Source of the DNA: Oleiagrimonas sp035690885
Lineage (GTDB): Bacteria; Pseudomonadota; Gammaproteobacteria; Xanthomonadales; Rhodanobacteraceae
Length of the DNA stretch: 30,773 bases
Reading direction: 5' to 3'
Assembly (NCBI GenBank): GCA_035690885.1
Contig: DASSKC010000078.1
Coordinates: 1-30,773 of the forward strand
In this document: positions 1 to 9,316 of the stretch, piece after piece
Layout: each line of letters starts with the position of its first letter
How positions within the stretch are numbered: the first letter of the stretch is position 1
The notes under the pieces: model-generated
What the model was told of the DNA's origin: nothing
The model's input: the letters and a program-made list of their open reading frames with translations, nothing else
Databases searched by the model: none
Program-made: the position numbers and the translations under genes

Positions 1-750
1 AACCGTCGCCTGGATCATCTTGCGCGACGCCTCAGCGACGCCGCGCGCCGCAACCTGCGCGCAGAAGAAGAGCAACGCCGCCACATGGCGGCCGAGCTGC
101 ACGACGAACTGGGCCAGAACCTCACCGCCATCCAGACCCGCGTCAAGCTGGCACAGACACGGCTGCGCGCGGCAGGCATGAGTGACGTGTCCGCGTCCAT
201 CAACGAAATCATCGGTCACATGCGCGCGGCCGTGCGGCGCATGCTGGACAGCCTGCGCCCGACCGTGCTGGACGAGTTCGGCCTGGCCCGGGCACTTGAA
301 GAAGGTCCCATCCAGAGCCTGCTGCATTCGGCCGGTATCGCCTACGAATTCGATCTGCACGGCGACCCGCATCATCTTGATGAAGACACCCGTCTGGCGA
401 TCTATCGCGTGGCGCAGGAAGCGGCTACCAACGCGGTCCGCCACGCGCATGCCAGCCACGTCCACCTGCGCCTTCGGGTCGCCGACCGCAACGCACAGCG
501 GATCGTATTGCTGGACATCCGCGATGACGGCATCGGCCTGCCCGACGGCCGGCCACCCAAGCGCGGCGGACGTGGCCTGCAAAGCATGCACGACCGGATC
601 ACCGCGCTGGGCGGCATTTTCCGCATCCGTGCGCACACCCGCGGCACGCGCTTGCACATCCTGCTGCGCGCCCCGCTGAAAAGCCCTTCCGGCAACCTTC
701 CTCGTCCGGACCCGGTCGCGACTAGGAATCTTTCTGATACCGCAACCTGA
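1..750 (+). CDS. Sensor histidine kinase, HisKA_3/NarX-UhpB type (5' partial)
   Basis: The reading frame is open from base 1, so the N-terminal sensor part lies outside the window; 249 residues are visible. A basic, coiled-coil-like linker leads into the dimerisation/phosphoacceptor motif ELHDELGQNL (His codon at 100-102), the HisKA_3 signature. The ATPase domain follows, with N-box EAATNAVRHA, G1 box DDGIG and G2 box GGRGLQSMHDRI. Members of this family autophosphorylate on His and pass phosphate to NarL/FixJ-type response regulators. The partner regulator is probably outside the window, since none is downstream. The last ~25 residues after the ATPase domain are low complexity. The signal sensed cannot be inferred from the visible part. 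The gene is followed immediately by the hairpin cluster at 781-966. Confidence 0.93.
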   Translation, partial: NRRLDHLARRLSDAARRNLRAEEEQRRHMAAELHDELGQNLTAIQTRVKLAQTRLRAAGMSDVSASINEIIGHMRAAVRRMLDSLRPTVLDEFGLARALEEGPIQSLLHSAGIAYEFDLHGDPHHLDEDTRLAIYRVAQEAATNAVRHAHASHVHLRLRVADRNAQRIVLLDIRDDGIGLPDGRPPKRGGRGLQSMHDRITALGGIFRIRAHTRGTRLHILLRAPLKSPSGNLPRPDPVATRNLSDTAT

Positions 751-780
751 GCGACACCGTTAAGCTTTTGTTCCAGTGAT

Positions 781-966
781 GTGGGGGAGTCGCCATCCAC
801 ATGGATGGCGGACCTGGGTCGATTGTGGGGACAGTCGACCCGAGCAGGAGGCAGGATGCTTCCTGGCCGGTACTGGATACGCCCGACGTCGGGTCGGATG
901 ATGCGAATCCGCAACCGTGCAGGCCGCTGGCAGAACAGGATAAGTCTCTGTCGCGGCCCTTTTATT
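781..966 (+). ncRNA. Candidate CsrA/RsmA-sequestering small RNA (multi-hairpin, nine GGA motifs)
   Basis: No credible protein is encoded here. On the + strand there are five consecutive hairpins: 789-813 (8-bp core, loop ACAT), 816-841 (7-bp perfect stem, 12-nt loop containing GGGGA), 845-865 (8 bp with one G-U pair, 5-nt loop AGGAT), 895-911 (5 bp), and 922-958 (terminator-type stem whose loop contains AGGAT). GGA occurs nine times: 786, 803, 810, 829, 847, 854, 875, 896 and 938, several in loops. Repeated GGA motifs in hairpin loops followed by an intrinsic terminator is the architecture of CsrB/RsmX/Y/Z RNAs, which titrate CsrA; csrA itself lies at 28914-29159. I see no clear promoter and no GacA-type upstream site. 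Inference from pattern only; the alternative is a structured mRNA tail of the kinase gene or a degenerate repeat cluster. Confidence 0.42.
922..966 (+). terminator. Intrinsic terminator ending the hairpin cluster
   Basis: Stem GGCCGC (922-927) pairs with GCGGCC (953-958). It continues, after a bulged T at 928, as GGCAGA/TCTGTC with one G-U pair. The 12-nt loop holds AGGAT. CTTTTATT follows (959-966). It would end either the kinase transcript or the candidate sRNA. Confidence 0.62.
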
Positions 967-1001
967 GCCTCTCGAACACCTCAGCGCACCGCTGGGTGCC
1001 A

Positions 1002-1069
1002 TGGACCGCGGACGTCCTCGTCCGCACTCTCGGCATACACGCCATGCGGACGGGGACGTCCGCGGTCCA
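1002..1069. repeat. REP pair, GGACC-headed palindrome family, inverted (BIME-like)
   Basis: Two 25-base arms, 1002-1026 and 1045-1069, are reverse complements with one mismatch (1018/1053), separated by 18 bases. Each arm contains its own hairpin, GCGGAC-6 nt-GTCCGC, behind a GGACC head. The same unit recurs three times at 5064-5160, so this is a dispersed family. It lies between the candidate sRNA and the 3' end of fur and could also act as a transcription or mRNA-stability barrier for fur. Confidence 0.85.
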
Positions 1070-1116
1070 CGCGATCAACCGATTCAGGATTCGCCGTGCA
1101 ACGGCCGGCTTGAGCC

Positions 1117-1530
1117 TCAGCCGCGCTGCTTCTTGCGCACGTACAGCACCAAACTGTGATCCTCGATCACGTAGCCGTGCTTTTCGGCCACATCCTGCTG
1201 CAGGCGCTCGATGTCCTCGCTGACGAACTCGATGACGTGACCGGTGTCTACATCAATCATGTGGTCGTGATGTTGCCCGCGATCGAGCTCGTATACCGCC
1301 TGTCCGCTTTCGAAATTGTGCTTGACGACGATGCCCGCCGCCTCGAACTGGGTCAACACGCGATACACCGTGGCCAGGCCGATTTCCTCCTCGCCGACCA
1401 AGAGCTTCTTGTAGATGTCCTCGGCCGTGAGGTGGCGTTCTTTGGAGTCTTCGAACAAATGCAGGATGCGCATGCGCGGATGCGTCACCTTCAAGCCGGC
1501 CTTGCGCAGTTCTTGCGATTCCTGGTCCAC
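1117..1530 (-). CDS. fur: Ferric uptake regulator Fur
   Basis: The 137-residue product has an N-terminal winged helix with the recognition-helix region EIGLATVYRVLTQFEAAGI. The metal-binding/dimerisation segment follows, with HHDHMIDVDTGHVIEF and the C-terminal VLYVRKKQ typical of proteobacterial Fur. It is a DNA-binding repressor that uses Fe(II) as corepressor to control iron acquisition. The start is GTG at 1530-1528, preceded by GAGGAA at Shine-Dalgarno distance; longer in-frame extensions have no Fur homology. The CxxC structural motif of E. coli Fur is replaced by DVDT, as I recall for Pseudomonas and Xanthomonas Fur, so it is not a defect. The gene is divergent from bamE, as in other Xanthomonads, and both share the inverted upstream duplication at 1578-1866. 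Confidence 0.97.
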   Translation of the reverse strand: MDQESQELRKAGLKVTHPRMRILHLFEDSKERHLTAEDIYKKLLVGEEEIGLATVYRVLTQFEAAGIVVKHNFESGQAVYELDRGQHHDHMIDVDTGHVIEFVSEDIERLQQDVAEKHGYVIEDHSLVLYVRKKQRG

Positions 1531-1577
1531 AGGGATTCCTCGTCGATATGGCCCGAGACAAAACGGATCGGAACATG

Positions 1578-1866
1578 GGGAAGCTATGATCGAATCGGAC
1601 GTAGGCGGCATGATGTCCAGAAAGTTCGCAGGTCGTGCTGCGTGGCGCCGTGCAGGCTGGCTGCCTGTGCAAGCCTCGCGGCGCGGCATGCGGGCTTTCT
1701 GGACATCACCCCTCATTTTAAAATCAAACGGCAGGGTTCGCTGTGCCTGTCCGCCATCCTGCGTTACATTGTCTCGACAGGCAACCAGCCTGCCTTCACC
1801 AATGCGCCTTGTCTGGCGGACAGACACACCGAATGACGCCTGCGTCCGATTCGATCAGAGCTTCCC
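1578..1866. repeat. fur-bamE divergent region with a 30-bp inverted duplication and nested inverted repeats
   Basis: This fills most of the 377-bp gap between fur and bamE. Bases 1578-1607 and 1837-1866 are inverted copies matching at 28 of 30 positions. Each lies about 42-48 bases upstream of its own gene's start codon and in the same orientation to that gene, so both genes carry the same upstream block, including TTCGAT. Nested inside are a 14-bp perfect inverted repeat (1611-1624 / 1695-1708) and a second 14-bp repeat with one mismatch (1743-1756 / 1814-1827). A short hairpin CAGGC-5 nt-GCCTG sits near 1780-1794. No ORF here looks real. Confidence 0.85.
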
Positions 1867-1877
1867 TAGTGTATCAT
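1850..1877 (+). promoter_or_regulatory. Probable sigma-70 promoter of bamE
   Basis: TTCGAT (1850-1855), a 16-nt spacer and TATCAT (1872-1877), 30 bases before the bamE ATG. The -35-like element lies in the block duplicated in front of fur. There, TTCGAT is followed at the same distance only by a weak TCCGAT (1572-1567 on the minus strand). Confidence 0.5.
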
Positions 1878-1907
1878 CCCTCCCTTTGCATTCACCGGAT
1901 TTGCCGC

Positions 1908-2324
1908 ATGCGAACGCTACTCCACAGCCTGACCTGCACGCTTCTGGCTACCGCCCTGGCCGGCTGCGGACTGGTCTATCATCCGCCGCTGCAGCAGGGC
2001 AACCTGCTGGACAAGGAAACCGTGGCCAAATTGAAGCCCGGCATGACCCAGCACCAGGTGATCACGCTGATGGGCACGCCATCGGTGACCTCGCCGTTCA
2101 GCCACGACCGCTGGAACTACGTGCACGAATTCGCCGCCGAAAACGGCGACGTGAAAGTACGCACGCTCAAGCTGTTTTTCGACAACGGCACGCTGACACG
2201 CACCGAAGGCAGCCTGTTTGCGGCCAACAACAGCGAGATGCTCGAGCAGGCCCAGATGTACCAGAAGGCCGGCACCGACAACGGCAAGGCCGCCAGCGAC
2301 AAGCCCAGCGGCGAAAGCAACTGA
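1908..2324 (+). CDS. bamE: Outer membrane assembly lipoprotein BamE (OmlA/SmpA)
   Basis: A 138-residue lipoprotein with signal peptide and lipobox LAGC (lipidated Cys20). The mature part begins near VYHPPLQQGNLLDKETV and continues with LKPGMTQHQVITLMGTPSV and a WNYVHEF strand, the SmpA/OmlA fold. BamE is a peripheral lipoprotein of the Bam complex that helps BamA and BamD insert beta-barrel proteins. The start ATG at 1908 begins a clean signal sequence; earlier in-frame codons run through the promoter. The C-terminal ~30 residues are a hydrophilic Gly/Lys/Ser-rich extension. The fur/omlA divergent arrangement matches Xanthomonas. Confidence 0.96.
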   Translation: MRTLLHSLTCTLLATALAGCGLVYHPPLQQGNLLDKETVAKLKPGMTQHQVITLMGTPSVTSPFSHDRWNYVHEFAAENGDVKVRTLKLFFDNGTLTRTEGSLFAANNSEMLEQAQMYQKAGTDNGKAASDKPSGESN

Positions 2325-2331
2325 CCGACGC

Positions 2332-2616
2332 TCAGCGCGCCCGCCGGCGGCGCGCCTCCATCGGGTCAAGCAACAGCGGGCGGTAGACCTCGACACGATC
2401 GCCGTCGCGCAACACCTGATCGGGCTTCACGCGCCGCCCGAATACGCCCAGGCAATCGTCATCCACGCGTACGTCCGGTCGATCCGCGGCCAAGCCGGAG
2501 TCAGCCACCGCCGTGGCAACGGTCGCACCATCGGCCAGCATCAGTTCACGCGACCACAGATGGCCGGGTTCGGCGTACACCACTTCCACTCGAATGCGGT
2601 TGTTGTGGTCAGGCAT
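2332..2616 (-). CDS. rnfH: RnfH family ubiquitin-fold protein
   Basis: A 94-residue beta-grasp protein with IRVEVVYAEPGHLWSRELML at the N-terminus and FGRRVKPDQVLRDGDRVEVYRPL near the end, the hallmark of the RnfH/UPF0125 family. Its biochemical role is unsettled; it was named for genomic association with the Rnf complex and commonly sits with ratA. The ATG at 2616-2614 overlaps the last 8 bases of ratA, so translation is probably coupled. The C-terminus is a basic EARRRRAR tail. The product is convergent with bamE, leaving only a 7-bp gap. Confidence 0.93.
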   Translation of the reverse strand: MPDHNNRIRVEVVYAEPGHLWSRELMLADGATVATAVADSGLAADRPDVRVDDDCLGVFGRRVKPDQVLRDGDRVEVYRPLLLDPMEARRRRAR

Positions 2617-3040
2617 ACACACGCTTGGCCACACGGCAGAAATCATCCACCATGCGACTGGCCAACCCCTGGAAACCCAGCTTGAGTGCCATGCCGCCAA
2701 AGCGCCCGGCGTAATCGAAATCCAGCGTCAGGCCCACCTTGCAACCGCGGTCGCCCAGCGCCGTGAAGCTCCACTGGCCTTCCAGCGAGTGGAATGGACC
2801 CTCGACCAGGTCCACGGTGATACGATCCGGCGCCTGGGCCACGTTGCGGGTGGTAAAACTGTGGCGCAGGCCGGCAAAGCGCAAATCCAGCTTGGCCACC
2901 AAAGCGTCACCATCGCGCTCGAGCACTTTCGCCCCGGCACACCAGGCAAAGCGACTTGGGTATGCTTCCACATCATTGACCAGATCGAACATCTGGCTGG
3001 GTGAAAAGCGCACCAGTGCGCTGCGGCGAATTTCGATCAC
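2609..3040 (-). CDS. ratA: RatA/Coq10-type START-domain protein
   Basis: A 143-residue START/polyketide-cyclase fold protein. Recognisable segments are MFDLVNDVEAYPSRFAWC at the N-terminus, LEGPFHSLEGQW-like VEGPFHSLEGQWSF centrally, and the C-terminal helix GLASRMVDDFCRVAKRVY. The family includes Coq10-type ubiquinone-binding proteins. E. coli RatA was reported as a toxin blocking 70S ribosome formation, but the ubiquinone-chaperone role is at least as likely. The start is GTG at 3040-3038, preceded by GGGG. It forms a two-gene operon with rnfH (8-bp overlap) and diverges from smpB across 63 bp. Confidence 0.94.
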   Translation of the reverse strand: MIEIRRSALVRFSPSQMFDLVNDVEAYPSRFAWCAGAKVLERDGDALVAKLDLRFAGLRHSFTTRNVAQAPDRITVDLVEGPFHSLEGQWSFTALGDRGCKVGLTLDFDYAGRFGGMALKLGFQGLASRMVDDFCRVAKRVYA

Positions 3041-3103
3041 GGTTACCCCGACAAGACATCATCCAGCGCCCCGCGGCGCTTCCCTCCATATATCTTAACG
3101 GAC

Positions 3104-3595
3104 ATGGCAAAAACCAAGGGCAAAAAGAAGCCGGGCAGCAACACCATCGCGCTCAACAAGCGCGTCCGGCACGAGTACCACATCGACGAACGCTTCGAGG
3201 CCGGCATCGCGTTGCAGGGCTGGGAGGTGAAGTCGCTGCGCGCCGGCCGCATCAACATGAGCGAAAGCTACGCGTTGATCAAGCACGGCGAGATCTACCT
3301 GTTCGGCGCCTCCATCCCGCCACTGATCAGCGCCTCCACCCACGTCGTCGCCGACGACCGCCGCACCCGCAAGCTGCTGCTCAAGCACCGCGAGATCGTC
3401 GAGTTGATCGGCGCCGTCGAGCGCAAGGGCTACACCCTGGTCGCCACTGCCATGTACTGGAAAGGCAACCACGTCAAGGTCGAGATCGCCCTCGCCCGCG
3501 GCAAACAGGCGCACGACAAGCGCAATACGGAAAAACAACGCGACTGGGATCGCGACAAACAGCGCATCATGCGCGCGCACAACAAGGTCGGGTGA
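3104..3595 (+). CDS. smpB: SsrA-binding protein SmpB
   Basis: A 163-residue product with the full SmpB pattern: KKPGSNTIALNKRVRHEYHI, FEAGIALQGWEVKSLRAGR, RTRKLLLKHREI and the basic C-terminal tail KRNTEKQRDWDRDKQRIMR that inserts into the empty mRNA channel. SmpB binds tmRNA and delivers it to stalled ribosomes for trans-translation. Its RNA partner ssrA lies 61 bp downstream on the same strand. A TATATC box (3089-3094) ends only 9 bases before the ATG with no obvious Shine-Dalgarno, so the natural 5' leader may be extremely short. A 6-bp hairpin (3065-3080) lies between smpB and ratA. Confidence 0.98.
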   Translation: MAKTKGKKKPGSNTIALNKRVRHEYHIDERFEAGIALQGWEVKSLRAGRINMSESYALIKHGEIYLFGASIPPLISASTHVVADDRRTRKLLLKHREIVELIGAVERKGYTLVATAMYWKGNHVKVEIALARGKQAHDKRNTEKQRDWDRDKQRIMRAHNKVG

Positions 3596-3602
3596 CACCG
3601 GC

Positions 3603-3632
3603 TTGATGTATCGGGCAGCAAACCCATATACA
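3603..3632 (+). promoter_or_regulatory. Probable ssrA promoter
   Basis: TTGATG (3603-3608), an 18-nt spacer and TATACA (3627-3632), 24 bp before the mature tmRNA 5' end at 3657. This leaves room for a short leader removed by RNase P. TACAAT at 3629-3634 is an alternative -10. Confidence 0.5.
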
Positions 3633-3656
3633 ATGGGCAAGAGCAAATCGTTCCCC

Positions 3657-4013
3657 GGGGGTGTTTCTGGCTTCGACGGGGGTAGTGCGATAGCTTGGTG
3701 CATGTCGAGGGGGTAGCTTTCCTCGTTAAACCAGCTGCAAAACTCATAATTGCCAACGACAGCAATTACGCTCTCGCCGCTTAAGGCGTAGCCCCGAACC
3801 CACTTGTGCTCGTGCTCGTCGGTGTAGGGTCATTATCACGGGATCGCCGGTCTGCCGCCGTCTGAACGCAGCCCGGCCAAAACAACCAGACTGGTCCTTG
3901 GGTGCGCTTTGTCGGCCGTGCTGCCCCGGGACGAGATCCAACGGACGACTAAACATGTAGTACCGGGCGTCAAACGCCTTCGGACGCGGGTTCGATTCCC
4001 GCCACCTCCACCA
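3657..4013 (+). ncRNA. ssrA: Transfer-messenger RNA (tmRNA, one-piece)
   Basis: The 5' end GGGGGTG (3657-3663) pairs with CACCTCC (4003-4009) to form the tRNA-like acceptor stem, followed by encoded ACCA (4010-4013). The conserved TTCTGGCTTCGACGG-type D-arm region starts at 3664. The 3' half has the T arm CGGGTTCGATTCCCG (3987-4001). Between them are the tag reading frame (3752-3784) and pseudoknot-forming segments. Length is 357 nt. Charged with Ala and bound by SmpB, it rescues stalled ribosomes and tags the incomplete protein for proteolysis. smpB is immediately upstream and a terminator immediately downstream. No integrated element is present at its 3' end, although ssrA is a common integration site. 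Confidence 0.98.
3752..3784 (+). other. tmRNA proteolysis-tag reading frame
   Basis: Ten codons from the GCC resume codon encode ANDSNYALAA and end in TAA. With the Ala carried on the tRNA domain the tag is (A)ANDSNYALAA. The C-terminal ALAA degron for ClpXP is intact; the E. coli tag has Glu where this one has Ser. Confidence 0.95.
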
Positions 4014-4021
4014 TACAAAGC

Positions 4022-4051
4022 AAAGCCGGCTCCCACTCGGGAGCCGGCTTT
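4022..4051 (+). terminator. Intrinsic terminator of ssrA
   Basis: A 13-bp stem: AAAGCCGGCTCCC (4022-4034), loop ACTC, then GGGAGCCGGCTTT (4039-4051). It starts 9 bp after the tmRNA 3' end. The A-run/T-run symmetry lets it also serve the convergent hydrolase gene. Confidence 0.9.
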
Positions 4052-4180
4052 GCTGTATTTTGCTGCCAGCGCCGACACTGCCCGGACATCACACAAGCCT
4101 GCCTCGTTGAAGGCATTGTGCTCGCCAGTTGCACCGTACAACTCGTTGTGGACGCCCGCGAGCGCAGCCCCGCGATCGCG

Positions 4181-5029
4181 TCACATGAAACCCGACACGC
4201 ATTCAGCCACCTGTCGCGGATGCCGCAGATGCAGGTGATGCGGTCCGTCAATGTGTTCGACGCGGATCTCGCGGACCTGGTCGGCACGTTCGCGCAACTG
4301 TGCCGGTGGTAGGTATGGCGTGGCGGGCTTGGACAGCATCAGCAACGTGGGCGCCTGGATGCCGACGAGCAGACGGCGCACCTGGGTTTCGTCGGTGCGC
4401 AACAACGTGGGGCGGCGCAGGCGCGAGTCGCTGCGCCAGGTGAAGCCACCGTCCGTGGCTTGCAGGTTGCGCTCGACGATGGGGCGGACTTCGTCCGGCT
4501 GCAGGCCGTCGACTGCGATGCGGGCGCTGATGGCTTCGTCGATGCTGACGAAGGTACGCGGCTTGCCGTTGGCGCGCTGGCGTTGCCGGTGGGCCTTGCG
4601 CCAACGGTCGAGGGTGTTGGTGCCGTCGTCGGCGAGTGGCCCCAGGCCCTCGATCAACAACAGGTGTTTGATGCGATCGGGCGCAGCCGCAGCGGTCAAC
4701 GAGGCGATGCCCGCACCCAGGGAATGACCCAGCAAGTCGAATTGATCGAGGCCCAGCGCATCGGCAACATCCAGCACGTGATCGACCTGGTCGACGATGT
4801 GATAACGCCGGGTCTGCGGTGGCAGGTGGTCGGAGTGGCCGTGACCGGGCATGTCCAGCGCAATGACTCGGCGTTGGTCGATCAGATACGGCGCGAGGCC
4901 GGCATAGCTGGCGGCATTGTCGAGCCAGCCGTGCAGGGCCAGCAGCGGCGGGGCATCCGCCGGGCCCCACGCAAGTGCGGTCAGTGAGCCAAAGGCGGTG
5001 CAAACATGCAGTTCGTCGGGTGCTGTCAT
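4181..5029 (-). CDS. Alpha/beta hydrolase (serine hydrolase-like)
   Basis: A 282-residue alpha/beta-hydrolase fold protein without a signal peptide, so cytoplasmic. The oxyanion segment LLALHGWLDN lies near residues 29-38, DMPGHGHSDH near 59-68 and the nucleophile elbow GHSLGAG at 101-107 (Ser103). The catalytic His is probably in GPHHLHL at 262-268. The strand that normally carries the acid reads APTLLMLSKPATPY and has no Asp or Glu, so the acid must lie elsewhere (for example Glu127 in LLIEGLG) or differ. The substrate is unknown. The ATG at 5029 was chosen because homology starts there. It lies 134 bp downstream of czcA on the same strand, with a REP cluster between, and converges on ssrA. 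Confidence 0.88.
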   Translation of the reverse strand: MTAPDELHVCTAFGSLTALAWGPADAPPLLALHGWLDNAASYAGLAPYLIDQRRVIALDMPGHGHSDHLPPQTRRYHIVDQVDHVLDVADALGLDQFDLLGHSLGAGIASLTAAAAPDRIKHLLLIEGLGPLADDGTNTLDRWRKAHRQRQRANGKPRTFVSIDEAISARIAVDGLQPDEVRPIVERNLQATDGGFTWRSDSRLRRPTLLRTDETQVRRLLVGIQAPTLLMLSKPATPYLPPAQLRERADQVREIRVEHIDGPHHLHLRHPRQVAECVSGFM

Positions 5030-5063
5030 GCCTTCATGATAAAGCGCGAATGCGAATTTGGCC

Positions 5064-5160
5064 GGACCGCGGACATGTTGTCCGCACGTGCACCTGCTCG
5101 TGTTGCGGACAGAATGTCCGCGGTCCTCGCCGCCTGGACCGCGGACGTCCTCGTCCGCAT
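5064..5160. repeat. REP cluster: three GGACC-headed units
   Basis: Unit A 5064-5086 (+), unit A' 5104-5126 (inverted) and unit B 5136-5159 (+). All have head GGACC, stem GCGGAC and GTCCGC, and a variable 5-6 base centre. Unit B is identical over 24 bases to the left arm at 1003-1026. It fills the gap between czcA and the hydrolase gene, where it may stabilise czc mRNA or separate the two transcripts. Confidence 0.85.
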
Positions 5161-5163
5161 GGC

Positions 5164-8359
<3,196 letters not shown>

Positions 8360-8370
<11 letters not shown>

Positions 8371-9316
8371 GCGTCGCGCCCTCTTTGCCGATATCAGCCT
8401 TGATCAGATAGCTCTCGGCCACCACGACCTGCTCGCCGGCGGCCAGTCCATCGACGATCTGGACGTGCCGCGCATCGCGCTCGCCGGTTTCGACCTTCCG
8501 CGCGGCATAGGTGTCGCCATGACGCACGAACACCACCTCGTCGCCGTCCATGCGCTGCAGCGCCGCCAGCGGCACCGCCACGTCGACGGCTTTGCGCTCG
8601 ACCACCACGCGCGCCTTGACCGCGGCGCCGGGACGCCACTGGCCATCGCGATTGTCGATGAGCGCACGCGCGACCGTGCTCTGGCTGGCGCTGGCCAAGC
8701 CCGGCAGCACGCGCTCGACGGTCGCCTGCGTGGTCTTGCCGTCACTGAGGCGCGTGACTTCAATGGTCGCGCCCGCCTGGATGTGGTCGGCATTGCGGCC
8801 GAACAGGTGCAGGTCGACCCACAACACCGACAGGTCGGCAATCTCCAGCAGCGCCTGCCCGGCACCGGCCATGGAACCGACCGTGGCATGACGCGCCGTG
8901 ACCACGCCCGCGATCGGCGCGCGCACCGCGTAGGTGCTGAGGCTTTTGTTGCTCTCCACGCGCGCCACCACCTCGCCGGCACGCACGCGATCGCCGACAT
9001 GCACGTCGAGCGATCGCACCGGTCCGGGAAACCGGGCCACGGCCTGGGCCACGTGGCCGGCGACCGGCGTCAGCAGTCCCTGCAATTCGTGGACGTCGGC
9101 AATGGTGGCCGCGCCGGCCGGTGCCACGCGGATACCGGCCGCGCGGGCCTGCTCGGCGGGAATGGTCGTGGCCCGGATCCCGGCGTCGTGCGAGCGCGCC
9201 GGTTCGGCGTGATGCGCTCCGGAGGCCGGGACCGGCGCATCGTTGCTGCATGCCGCCAGCGCCAGGCTCAAGAGCACGGCCGGCACCATGGCGGCCCGAA
9301 TGGACATGCGATTCAT
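8360..9316 (-). CDS. czcB: Efflux RND periplasmic adaptor lipoprotein, CzcB family
   Basis: A 318-residue membrane-fusion protein with a lipoprotein signal (LALAAC, lipidated Cys23), so anchored in the inner membrane. The N-terminal mature segment is short and contains HH and SHD. The lipoyl/barrel-sandwich halves follow, with VGDRVRAGEVVARVESNKS and YAVRAPIAGVVTARHATVGS, then beta-barrel and membrane-proximal domains. The C-terminus ends EGATHEH, a potential metal ligand. It links CzcA to CzcC. The ATG at 9316 has GGGAG upstream and overlaps the czcC stop as ATGA. At 318 residues it is shorter than classical CzcB of Cupriavidus, which I recall as over 500 residues. Confidence 0.93.

Noticed and set aside
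801..1223. 140-codon frame across the sRNA candidate and REP
   Set aside because: It runs through a terminator, a palindromic REP and into the fur 3' end; no ribosome site or domain.
1228..1275. Fur lacking the CxxC structural zinc site as a degenerate protein
   Set aside because: Pseudomonas and Xanthomonas Fur proteins also lack it as I recall; the rest of the protein is intact.
3657..4013. ssrA as a genomic-island attachment site
   Set aside because: No integrase and no direct repeat of the tmRNA 3' end were seen downstream; housekeeping-type genes follow.
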